Source of the DNA: Phylloscopus collybita
Lineage: Eukaryota > Chordata > Aves > Passeriformes > Phylloscopidae
Length of the DNA stretch: 64,000 bases
Assembly (NCBI GenBank): GCA_027886175.1
Contig: JAJNNQ010000027.1
Location: forward strand, 10,864,001-10,928,000
Reading direction: 5' to 3'
Positions 9,940 through 21,018 of the stretch are shown here, piece after piece (positions within the stretch are counted from its first letter, which is position 1; every line of letters starts with the position of its first letter). The notes beneath the pieces are model-generated. The model made no database searches and had not been told where the DNA came from. It saw only the letters and a list, made by a program, of their open reading frames with translations. Made by a program: the position numbers and the translations under genes.

Positions 9940-10647
9940 TATGACTCTGCAAAAATAATATGTGCAGGCCTTAGCTGAAAATTCAGCATGAAGAGTTTTA
10001 TTGTTAGGTTTAGAATAGTCTGCAAAATTCAAGAAAGCCCTTTTGTCTTAAGATGTATTGCTTGTTTTAATATGTAACTTTTTGTAGTTCCAATAAGAGT
10101 TTCTAGGACAGCTTTGCCCCTGCTTAGAATCTTTCTTTTATTAGTTCTCCCCTGCCTTACCTCCTTTGTCATGCATAATTATCCTCGTGTCCATCATTTA
10201 ATTCTTATCTTTGAAGTACAGTAGAGCTAGCCATTCATTTTGCAAAACTGTTCTCGGCCCATCCCAAAACTTGTGCTAGATTTGTTAGAACCTAAATGAC
10301 TTAATTTAGCATGATGTATTTAGATTGTTTTATTGGTAACTGTAACTTAGAATCCACCCCAGAATTAAACCGCCCACCACCCCAGGCTCAGGGTCTCTCT
10401 CTCCAGAGGCACCAGCCTGGGGTGGCTGGGGGGATCATCCTGACCCCCTTCCCCCCGCCCCCGAATAAAGCCTCTGTTCCCTAGAAAATTCAAGAGAGAG
10501 TCCCTTCTTTCTTCAATCCGGCCTTGACAGCGTTATCCAGTGACAAGACACGAACCCTCACAAAGTGACTGGTTGGGGCGCGCCGAGAGCTGCCGGGTAG
10601 GCCAGGCTAGACACTGAGCCAGGCCAGAGCAGGCACGCACTGCAACA
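9940..10647 (+). repeat. 3' LTR (about 708 bp)
   Basis: The element ends with a long terminal repeat whose first 79 bases match the 5' remnant perfectly. It ends in GCAACA directly before the right target duplication. A TATTTA element at about 10317-10322 is a weak TATA-box candidate and an AATAAA polyadenylation signal lies at 10464-10469. The sequence after the signal is GC-rich with TGGTTGGGGCGCGCCGAG at about 10570-10587. No coding frame is expected in it. Confidence 0.9.
10464..10469 (+). promoter_or_regulatory. LTR polyadenylation signal AATAAA
   Basis: AATAAA within CCGAATAAAGCCTCTG is the only clear polyadenylation hexamer in the LTR and lies in the expected U3/R portion, about 180 bases from the LTR end. 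Confidence 0.8.
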
Positions 10648-10653
10648 GTCCTC
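10648..10653. repeat. Right target-site duplication GTCCTC
   Basis: This is the second copy of the 6-bp duplication, continuing directly into the interrupted satellite monomer (CTCCAGATTCCAGATGTCAG). Confidence 0.85.
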
Positions 10654-11829
10654 TCCAGATTCCAGATGTCAGTTTGTAAAAGGCCGTTGTCATTACACGG
10701 GCAGTCAAACTTCTATCTGGTGGTAGATTGCACCTGGAAGACATCCTCATTTGTATGGAATTTAAGTGGAAAATTAATAGGCAGAAGCCTAGTGGCAGGC
10801 ACATATAATTAGACAGGAACGCTGGCCCATTTCCATGGGAAACCAAAGTCTCCACTCCAGGTTCCTGATGTCAGTTTGTAGGAGGACTTTGGCACTACAA
10901 GGGCAGACAAAGTTCCGTCTGGTGGTTGATTGAATTGAGGAGATATCCTCATTTGTATGGAATTTCAGCCGGCAGAAGCCCAGTGGCAGGCAGACAGCAT
11001 TAGACACGAAGAGTGTACCTTTTCCATGGGAAACCCAAGTCTCCATTCCCTGTTCCTGATGTCAGTTTGTAAGAGGCCTTTGGCACTACAAGGGCAGACA
11101 AACTTCCGTCTGGTGGCTGATTGCATCAGGGAGATATCCTCATTTGTGAGGAATTTCAGCAGGCAGAACCCCAGTGGCAGGCAAACAGCATTAGACACGA
11201 ACGGTGGCCCATTTTCATGGGAAACAAAAGTCTCCAACCCAGGCTCCTGATGTCAGTTTTTAGGAGGTCTTTGGCATTAAAAGGGTAGACAAACTTCCAT
11301 CTGGTGGGAAATTGCGTTTGGGAGATATCCTCATTTGTATGGAATTTTAGTAGGCATATGCCCCCTGGCAGGCAGACAGCATTAGACACAAACAGTGGCC
11401 CTTTTCCATGGGAAACCAAAATCTCCACCCCATGTTGCAAATGTCACTTTGTAGGAGGCGTTTTCCAATATAAGGGAGGAGAAACTTCCATCTGGTTGTA
11501 GATTGCACCTGGGAGATATCCTCATTTCTATGGAATTTTAGTGGAATTTTAGTAGGCAGAATCCCAGCGGAAGGCAGAGAGAATTAGACAGGAACAGTGG
11601 CCCGTTTCCTAAGGAAACCAAAGTCTCCATCCCACATTCCTGATGTCAGGTTGTCGGAGGCCTTTGGCATTAAAAGGGCAGACAAACTTCCATCTGGTGG
11701 GAAATTGCATTTGGAAGATATCCTCATTTGTAGGGAATTTTAGTAGGTATATGCCCACGGGCAGGAAGACAGCATTAAACACCAAGGGTGGCCCTTTTCC
11801 ATGGGAAACCAAAGCGTCCTCTCCAGATT

Positions 11830-14130
11830 CCTGATGTCAGTTTGTAGGAGGCCGTTGGCATTACAAGGGCAGAAAAAACTTTCAACAGGTGGTAGACTCC
11901 ATCTGGGAGATATCCTCATTTGTATGGAATTTTACTAGGCATAAGCCCAGTGGCAGGCACATAGCATTACACATAAACGGTGGCCCATTTCCATGGGAAA
12001 ACAAAGTCTCCACCCCACGTTCCTTCTGTCAGTTTTTAGGAGGCCTTTGGCACTACGAGGGCAGACAAACGTCCACGTGGTTGTAGATTACACCTGGGAG
12101 ATATCCTCATTTCTATAGAATTTTAGTGGAATTTTAGTAGGCATAAGCCCAGTGGCTGGCAGACGGCATTAGACACAAACGGTGGCCCATTTCCTTGGGA
12201 AACCAAAGTCTCCACCCCACGTTCCTGATGTCAGTTTTTAGGAGGCCTTTGGCACTACGAGGGCAGACAAACGTCCACGTGGTTGTAGATTGCACCTGGG
12301 AGATATCCTCCTTTGTATGGAACTTCAGCAGTCATAACCACTGTGGCAGGCAGACAGCATTAGAAACGAACGGTGGTCCTTTTCCATGGGAAACCAAAGT
12401 CTCCGCCCCAGGTTCCTGATGTCAATTTGTAGGAAGCCTTTGGCTCACCATGGGCAGACAAACTTCCATCTGGTGGTAGATTGCACCTGGGAGATATTCT
12501 CATTTGCATGGAATTTTAGAGGAATTTTAGTAGGCAGAATCCCAGCGGCAGGCAGGCAGAATTAGACATGAATAGTGGCCCATTTCCATGGGAAACCAAA
12601 GTCTCCACCCCAGGTTCCTGATGTCATTTTTTAGGAGGCCGCTAGCACTACAAGAGGAGACTAACTTCCAACTGCTGGCATATTGCATCTGGGAGATATC
12701 CTCATTTGTATGTAATTTTAGTAGCCATAAGCCCAATAGCAGGCAGACAGCATAAGATACGAACGGTGGCCCTTTTCCATTGGAAACCAAAGTCTCCGCC
12801 CCAGGTTCCTGATGTCAATTTGTAGGAAGCCTTTGGCTCTACAGGGGCAGACAAACTTCTATCTGGTGGTAGATTGCACCTGGGAGACATCCTCATTTGT
12901 AAGGAATTTTAGTGGTATTTTAATAGGCAGAAGCCTAGTGGCAGGAACACATCATTAGACACGAACGCTGGCCCATTTCCATGGGAAACCAAAGTCTCCA
13001 CTCCAGGTTCCTGGTGTCAGTTTGGAGGAGGCCTTTGGCACTACGAAGGCAGACAAACTCCCATCTGGTGGTAGATTGCACCTGGGAAATATCCTCATTT
13101 TTATGGAACTTCAGCAGTCATAACCACAGTGGCAGGCAGACAGCATTAGAAACGAACGGTGGTCCTTTTCCATGGGAAACCAAAGTCTCCACCCTAGGTT
13201 CCTGATGGCAGTTTGTAGGAGGCCTTTGGAAACACAAGGGCAGAGAAACTTCCATCTGGTGTTTGATTGCACCTGGCAGATATTCTCATTTGTATGGAAT
13301 TGTAGTGGAATTTTAGTAGGCATAAGCCCAGCGGCAGGCACACAGAATTAGACATGAATAGTGGCCCATTTCCATGGGAAACCAAAGTCTCCACCCCAGG
13401 TTCCTGATGTCATTTTCTAGGAGGCCTCTGGCAGTACAAGAGGAGACAAACTTTCAACTGGTCGCATATTGCATCTGGGAGATATCCTCATTTGTATGTA
13501 ATTTTAGTAGCCATAAGCCCAGTGGCAGGCAGACAGCATTAGACACTAACGGTGGCCCTTTTCCATGGGAAAACAAAGTCTCCGCCCCAGGTTCCTGATA
13601 TCAATTTGTAGGAAGCCTTTGGCACTACAGGGCAGACAATCTTCCATGTGGTAGTAGATTGCACCTGGGAGACATCCTCATTTGTATGGAATTTTAGTGG
13701 GATTTTAATAGGCAGAAGCCTAGTGGCAGGCACACAGCATTAGACACGAACGCTGGCCCATTTCCATGGGAAACCAAAGTCTCCACCCCACGTTCCTGAT
13801 GTCGGTTTGTAAGAGGCGTTTGGAGCTACAAGGGCAGAAAAACTTCCATCTGGTGGTAGATTTCACCTGGGAGATATCCTAATTTCCATGGAATTTTAGT
13901 GGAATTTTAGTAGAAAGAAGCCCAGTGGCAGGCACATAGCATTAGACACAAACGGTGGCCCATTTCCATGGGAAAAGTAGAGTCTCCACCCCACGTTCCT
14001 GATGTCAGTTTTTAGGAGGGCTTTGGCACTACAAGGGCAGAGAAACTTCCATCTGGTTGTAGATTGCACCTGAGAGATATCCTCATTTATATAGAATTTT
14101 AGTGGAATTTTAGTAGGCATAAGCCCAGTG
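11830..14130 (+). repeat. Older multi-monomer block, copy A
   Basis: The stretch 11830-12810 matches 18690-19675 at an offset of about 6.86 kb, sharing rare variants such as CATTACACATAAACGG, CAAACGTCCACGTGG and CAGCATAAGATACG. Its distal part (about 13780-14130) matches 20050-20400 at an offset of 6.27 kb, including the unusual GGGAAAAGTAGAGTC. The change of offset means copy B lost about 0.6 kb. Confidence 0.75.
13170..13371 (+). repeat. Representative 202-bp satellite monomer variant
   Basis: Measured from CCATGG to CCATGG this unit is 202 bp. The extra 11 bases are a tandem duplication of GGAATTTTAGT next to the GATATC half of the monomer. Both the short and the long forms are interspersed throughout the window. 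Confidence 0.88.
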
Positions 14131-16869
14131 GCTGGCAGACAGCATTAGACACAAACGGTGGCCCATTTCCTTGGGAAACCAAAGTCTCCACCCCACGTTC
14201 CCAATGTCAGTTCTTAGGAGGCCTTTGGCACTATGAGGGCAGACAAACTTCCACCTGGTGGTAGATTACACCTGGGAGATATCCTCATTTGTATGGAATT
14301 TGAGTGGAATTTTAGTAGGCAGAATCCCAGCGGCAGGCAGACAGAATTAGACATGAATAGTGGCCCATTTCCATGGGAAACCAAAGTCTCCACCCCAGGT
14401 TCCTGATGTCATTTTTTAGGAGGCCTCTGGCACTACAAGAGGGGACAAACTTCCAACTGGTGGCATATTGCATCTGGGATATATCCTCATTTGTGAGGAA
14501 TTTCAGCAGGCATAACCCCAGTGACAGGCAGACAGCCTTAGACACGAACAGTGGCCCTTTTCCGTGGGAAACCAAAACCTCCAGCCCATGTTGCAAATGT
14601 CACTTTGTAGGAGGCGTTTTCCAATATAAGGGCAGAGAAACTTCCATCTGGTGGTAGATTACACCTGATAGATATCCTCATTTCTATTGAATTTTAGTGC
14701 AATTTTAGTAGGAAGAAGCCCAGTGGCAGGCAGACAGCATTAAACACGAACAATGGCCCATTTCTATGGGAAACCAAAGTCTCCACCCCACGTTCCTGAT
14801 GTCCGTTTCTAGAAGGCCTTTGGAACGACAAGGGCAGACAAACTTCCGTCTGGTGGTTGATTGCATCGTGGAGATATCCTCATTTGTATGGAATTTCAGC
14901 AGGTAGAAGCCCAGTGGCAGGCAGATACCATTAGACATGAACGGTGGCCCTTTTCCCATGGGCAGCCAAAAATCTCCAGGCCACTTTCCTGATGTCAGGT
15001 TTTAGGAGGCCTTTGGCAGTACAAGGGCAAACAAACTTCCGTCTGGTGGCTGATTACATCGGGGAGATATCCTCATTTGTATGGAATTTCAGCAGGTAGA
15101 AGCCCAGTGGCAGGCAGAGAGACTTAGACACGTACGGTGGCCCTTTTCCATGGGAAAACAAACTCTCCAACCCAGCCTCCTGATGTCAGTTTGTAGGAGG
15201 CCTTTGGCATTAAAAGGGCAGACAAACTTCCATCTGGTGGGAAATTGCATTTGGGAGATATCCTCATTTGTAGGGAATTTTAGTCGGCATATGTCCACTG
15301 GCAGGCAGACAGCATTGAACAACAAAGGTGGCCGTTTTCCATGGGAAACTAATGCGTCCTCTCCAGATTCCTGATGTCAGTTTGTATGAGGCCGTTGGCA
15401 TTAGAAGGGCAGACAAACTTTCAACTGGTGGTAGACTCCATCTGGGAGATATCCTCATTTGTATGGGATTTTACTAGGCATAAGCCCAGTGGCAGGCACA
15501 TAGCATTAGACACAAACCGTGGCCCATTTCCATGGGAAACCAAAGTCTCCACCGCACGTTCCTGATGTCAGTTTGTAGGAAGCCTTTGGCTCTACAGGGG
15601 CAGACAAACTTCCATCTGGTGGTAGATTGCACCTGGGAGACATCCTCATTTGTATGTACCCATAAGCCCAGTGGCAGGCAGACAACATTAGACACGAACG
15701 GTGGCCCTTTTCCATGGGAAACCAAAGTATCCGCCCCAGGTTCCTGATGTCAATTTGTAGGAAGCCTTTGGCTCTACAGGGGCAGAGGAACTTCCATCTT
15801 GTGGTAGATTGCACCCGGGAGACATCCTCATTTGCATGGAAATTTAGTGGGATTTTAATAGGCAGAAGCCTAGTGGCAGGCACACATCATTAGACACGAA
15901 CAATGGACCTTTTCCATGGGAAACCAAAGTCTCCACCTCACGTTGCTGATGTCAGTTTGTAGGAGGCCTTTGGACCTACAAGGGCAGACGAACTTCCATC
16001 TGGTGGTAGATTGCACCTGGGAGATATGCTCATTTGAATAGAATATTAGTGGAATTTTAGTAGGCATAACCACAGTGCCAGGCAGACAGCATTAGACACG
16101 AACGGTGGCCCATTTCCCGGGGAAACCAAAGTCTCCATCCCACATGCCTGATATCAGTTTGGACGAGGCCTTTGGTACTACAAGCTCAGACAAACTTCCA
16201 ACTGGTGTTAGATTCCCTGTGGGAGATATCCTCATTTGTGAGGAATTTCGGCAGACATAACCCCAGTGGCAGGCAGACAGCATTAGAAACGAACGGTGCC
16301 CCTTTTCCATGGGAAACCAATGTCTCCACCCCACGTTCCTGATGTCAGTTTTTAGGAGGCCTTTGGCACTACAAGGGCAGAGAAACTTCCATCTGGTTGT
16401 AGATTGTACCTGGGAGATATCCTCATTTCTATAGAATTTTAGTGGAATTTTAGTAGGCATAAGCCCAGTGGCTGTCAGACAGCATTAGACACAAACGGTG
16501 GCCCATTTCTATGGGAAACCACAGTCTCCACCCCACATTCCTGATGTCAGTTTTTAGGAGGCATTTGGCACTACGAGGGCAGACAAACTTCCACCTGGTG
16601 GTAGATTGCACCTGGGAGATATCCTCATTTTTATGGAACTTCAGCAGTCATAACCACAGTGCCAGGCAGAAAGCATTAGACAGGAACAGTGGTCCTTTTC
16701 CTAGGGAAACCCAAGTCTCCACCATAGGTTCCTGATGGCAGTTTGTAGGAGGCCTTTGGCACTACAAGGGCAGAGAAACTTCCATCTGGTGTTTGATTGC
16801 ACCTGGGAGATATTCTCATTTGTATGGAATTTAAGTGGAATTTTAGTAGGCAGAATCCCAGTGGCAGGC

Positions 16870-17480
16870 AGACAGCATTAGACACGAACGGTGGCCCTTT
16901 TCCATGGGAAACCAAAGTGTCCGCCCCAGGTTACTGATGTCAATTTGTAGGAAGCCTTTGGCTCTACAGGGGCAGACAAACTTCCATCTGGTGGTAGATT
17001 GCACCTGGGAGACATCCTCATTTGTATGGAATTTTAGTGGGATTTTAATAGGCAGAAGCCTAGTGGCATGCACAAGTCATTAGGCACGAACGCTGGCCTA
17101 TTTCCATGGGAAACCAAAGTCTCCACTCCAGGGTCCTGGTGTGAGTTTGTAGGAGGCCTTTGGCACTACAAGAGCAGACAAAGTTCCATCTGGTGGTTGA
17201 TTGCATCGAGGAGATATCCTCATTTGTATGGAATTTCAGCAGGCAGAAGCCCAGTGGCAGGCAGACAGCATTAGACACAAACAATGGACCTTTTCCATGG
17301 GAAACCAAAGTCTCCACCCCAGCTTCTTGATGTCAGTTTGTAGGAGGCCTTTGGCACTACGGGGGCAGACAAACTTCCACCCGGTGGTAGATTACACCTG
17401 GGAGATATCCTCATTTTTATGGAACTTCAGCAGTCATAAACACAGTGCCAGGCAAAGAGCATTAGACAGGAACGGTGGTC
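16870..17480 (+). repeat. Three-monomer duplication, copy 1
   Basis: This segment matches 20408-21018 at an exact offset of 3538 bp. The two share CAAAGTGTCCGCCCCAGGTT, CATGCACAAGTCATTAGG and CGGGGGCAGACAAACTTCC, with only scattered single-base differences (one is AAAGTTCC versus AAAATTCC). Confidence 0.85.
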
Positions 17481-18689
17481 CTTTTCTATGGGAAACCAAA
17501 GTCTCCACCATAGGTTCCTGATGGCAGTTTGTAGGAGGCCTTTGGCACTACAAGGGCAGAGAAACTTCCATCTGGTGTTAGGTTGTAGCTGGGAGATATA
17601 CTCATTTGTATGGAATTTTAGTGGAATTTTAGTAGGCAGAATCCCAGCAGCAGGTAGATAGAATTAGACATGAATAGTGGCTCATTTCTATGGGAAACCA
17701 AAGTCTCCATCCCCCGTTCCTGATGTCAGTCTGTAAGAGGCGATTGGAACTACAAGGGCAGAAAAAATTCCATCTGGTGGTAGATGGGACCTTGGAGATA
17801 TCGCCATTTGTATGGAATTTTAGTGGTATTTTAGTAGGCAGAAGTCCAGCGGCAGGCAGACAGCATTACACACGAACGCTGCCCAATATCCATGGGAAAC
17901 CAAAGTCTCCAACCCAGGCTCCTCATGTCAGTTTGTAGGAGACCTTTGGCATTAAAAGGGCAGACAAACTTCCATCTGGTGGGAAATTCCATTTGGGAGA
18001 TATCCTCATATGTATGGAACTTTAGTAGGCATATGCCCACTGGCAGGCAGACAGCATTAGACAAGAACGGTGGCCCTTTTCCATGGAAAGACAAATTATC
18101 CATCCTATGTTCCTGATGTCAGTTTGAAGGAGGCCTTTGGCAATACAAGGGCAGAAAAACTTCCATCTGGTGGTTGATTGCATCGGGGAGATATGCTCAT
18201 TTGTATGGGATTTCAGAAGGCAGAAGCCAAGTGGCACGCAGACAGCATTGGACACGAACAGTGGCCCTTTTCCATGGGAAACCAAAATCTCCACCCCACG
18301 TTGCTGATGTCTCATTGTAGGAGGCGTTTTCCAATATAAGGGCAGAGAAACTTCCATCTGGTTGTAGATTGCACCTGGGAGATATCCTCATTTCTATGGA
18401 ATTTTAGTGGAATTTTAGTAGGAAGAACCACAGTGGCAGGCAGACAGCATTAGACACGAACAATGGCCCATTCCTATGGGAAACCACAGTCTCCACCCCA
18501 CGTTCCTGATGTCCGTTTCTAAGAGGCCTGTGGCACTACAAGGGCAGACAAACTTCCGCCTGGTGGCATATTGCATCTGGGAGATATCCTCATGTGTATG
18601 TAGTTTCAGTAGTCATAAACCCAGTGGCAAGGAGACAGCATTAAACACAAAGGGTGGCCCTTTTCCAATAGAAACCAAAGCGTTCTCTC

Positions 18690-20400
18690 CAGATTCCTGA
18701 TGTCAGTTTGTAGGAGGCCGTTGGCATTACAAAGGCAGACAAACTTTCAACTGGTGGTAGACTCCATCTGGGAGATATCCTCATTTGTATGGAATTTTAC
18801 TAGGCATAAGCCCAGTGGCAGGCACATAGCATTACACATAAACGGTGGCCCATTTCCATGGGAAAACAAAGTCTCCACCCCACGGTCCTGATGTCAGTTT
18901 TTAGGAGGCCTTTGGCACTACGAGGGCAGACAAACGTCCACGTGGTTGTAGATTGCACCTGGGAGATATCCTCATTTGTATAGGACTTTAGTGGAATTTT
19001 AGTAGGCATAAGCCCAGTGGCTGGCAGACAGCATTAGACACAAATGGTGGCCCATTTCCTTGGGAAACCAAAGTCTCCACCCCACGTTCCTGATGTCAGT
19101 TTTTAGGAGGCCTTTGGCACTACGAGGGCAGACAAACGTCCACGTGGTTGTAGATTGCACCTGGGAGATATCCTCATTTGTATGGAATTTCAGCAGTCAT
19201 AACCACAGTGGCAGGCAGACAGCATTAGAAACGAACGGTGGTCCTTTTACATGGGAAACCAAAGTCTCCGCCACAGGTTCCTGATGTCAATTTGTAGGAA
19301 GCCTTTGGCTCACCATGGGCAGACAAACTTCCATCTGGTGGTAGATTGCACCTGGGAGATATTCTCATTTGTATGGAATTTTAGAGGAATTTTAGTAGGC
19401 AGAATCCCAGCGGCAGGCAGGCAGAATTAGACATGAATAGTGGCCCATTTCCATGGGAAACCAAAGTCTCCACCCCAGGTTCCTGATGTCATTTTTTAGG
19501 AGGCCTCTGGCACTACAAGAGGAGACTAACTTCCAACTGCTGGCATATTGCATCTGGGAGATATCCTCATTTGTATGTAATTTTAGTAGTCATAAGCCCA
19601 GTAGAAGGCAGACAGCATAAGATACGAACGGTGGCCCTTTTCCATGGGAAACCAAAGTCTCCGCCCCAGGTTCCGGGTGTCAGTTTGGAGGAGGCCTGTG
19701 GCACTACGAAGGCAGACAAACTTCTATCTGGTGGTAGATTGCACCTGGGAGACATCCTCATTTGTATGGAATTTTAGTGGGATTATAATAGGCAGAAGTG
19801 TAGTGGCAGGCACACAGCATTAGACACGAACGCTGGCCCATTTCCATGGGAAACCAAAGTCTCCACTCCACGGTCCTGATGTCAGTTTGTAAGAGGCCTT
19901 TGGCACTAAAAGGGCAGACAAAGTTCCATCTGATGGTTGATTGCATCGAGGAGATATCCTCATTTGTATGGAATTTCAGCAGACAGAAGCCCAGTGGAAG
20001 GCAGACAGCATTAGACACGAACGGTGCCCCTTTCCCGTGGGAAACCAAAGTCTCCACCCCACGTTCCTGATGTCAGTTTGTAAGAGGCGTTTGGAGCTAC
20101 AAGGGCAGAAAAACTTCCATCTGGTGGTAGATTGCACCTGGGAGATATCCTAATTTCCATGGAATTTTAGTGGAATTTTAGTAGGAAGAAGCCCAGTGGC
20201 AGGCACATAGCATTAGACAAAAATGGTGGCCCATTTCCATGGGAAAAGTAGAGTCTCCACCCCACATTCCTGATGTCAGTTTTTAGGAGGGCTTTGGCAG
20301 TACAAGGGCAGAGAAACTTCCATCTGGTTGTAGATTGCACCTGAGAGATATCCTCATTTATATAGAATTTTAGTGGAATTTTAGTAAGCATAAGCCTAGT
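18690..20400 (+). repeat. Older multi-monomer block, copy B
   Basis: This is the partner of the block at 11830-14130. It has the same order of diagnostic monomer variants but lacks roughly three monomers. Divergence by eye is a few percent, more than between the young HOR copies at 44.9-63.4 kb. Confidence 0.75.
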
Positions 20401-20407
20401 GGCTGGC

Positions 20408-21018
20408 AGACAGCATTAGACACGAACGGTGGCCCTTTTCCATGGGAAACCAAAGTGTCCGCCCCAGGTTACTGATGTCAATTTGTAGGAAGCCTTTGGC
20501 TCTACAGGGGCAGACAAACTTCCATCTGGTGGTAGATTGCACCTGGGAGACATCCTCATTTGTATGGAATTTTAGTGGGATTTTAATAGGCAGAAGCCAA
20601 GTGGCATGCACAAGTCATTAGGCACGAACGCTGGCCTATTTCCATGGGAAACCAAAGTCTCCACTCCAGGGTCCTGGTGTGAGTTTGTAGGAGGCCTTTG
20701 GCACTACAAGAGCAGACAAAATTCCATCTGGTGGTTGATTGCATCGAGGAGATATCCTCATTTGTATGGAATTTCAGCAGGCAGAAGCCCAGTGGCAGGC
20801 AGACAGCATTAGACACAAACAATGGACCTTTTCCATGGGAAACCAAAGTCTCCACCCCAGCTTCTTGATGTCAGTTTGTAGGAGGCCTTTGGCACTACGG
20901 GGGCAGACAAACTTCCACCCGGTGGTAGATTACACCTGGGAGATATCCTCATTTTTATGGAACTTCAGCAGTCATAAACACAGTGCCAGGCAAAGAGCAT
21001 TAGACAGGAACGGTGGTC
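20408..21018 (+). repeat. Three-monomer duplication, copy 2
   Basis: This is the partner of 16870-17480. Similarity falls off sharply at both edges into ordinary monomer-to-monomer divergence, so the duplicated segment is about 610 bp. Confidence 0.85.

Larger units (their letters stand above)
6916..10647 (+). mobile_element. Internally deleted endogenous retrovirus, alpharetrovirus-like env
   Basis: A 3.7-kb element interrupts a satellite monomer. In order it contains a 79-bp 5' LTR remnant, the RNase H and integrase part of pol, an env gene, an A-rich polypurine tract and a complete 3' LTR ending in CA. There is no primer-binding site, leader, gag, protease or most of reverse transcriptase; those are missing at a junction near 6995. 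The 6-bp flanking duplication matches alpha- and betaretroviral integrases. The TM protein has a CX6CC motif and an internal loop bracketed by cysteines, the arrangement known from alpharetroviral envelopes, which suggests a bird host. The coding parts hold four in-frame stops (7371, 7911, 8265, 8768). The element cannot encode a functional virus. Confidence 0.93.
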
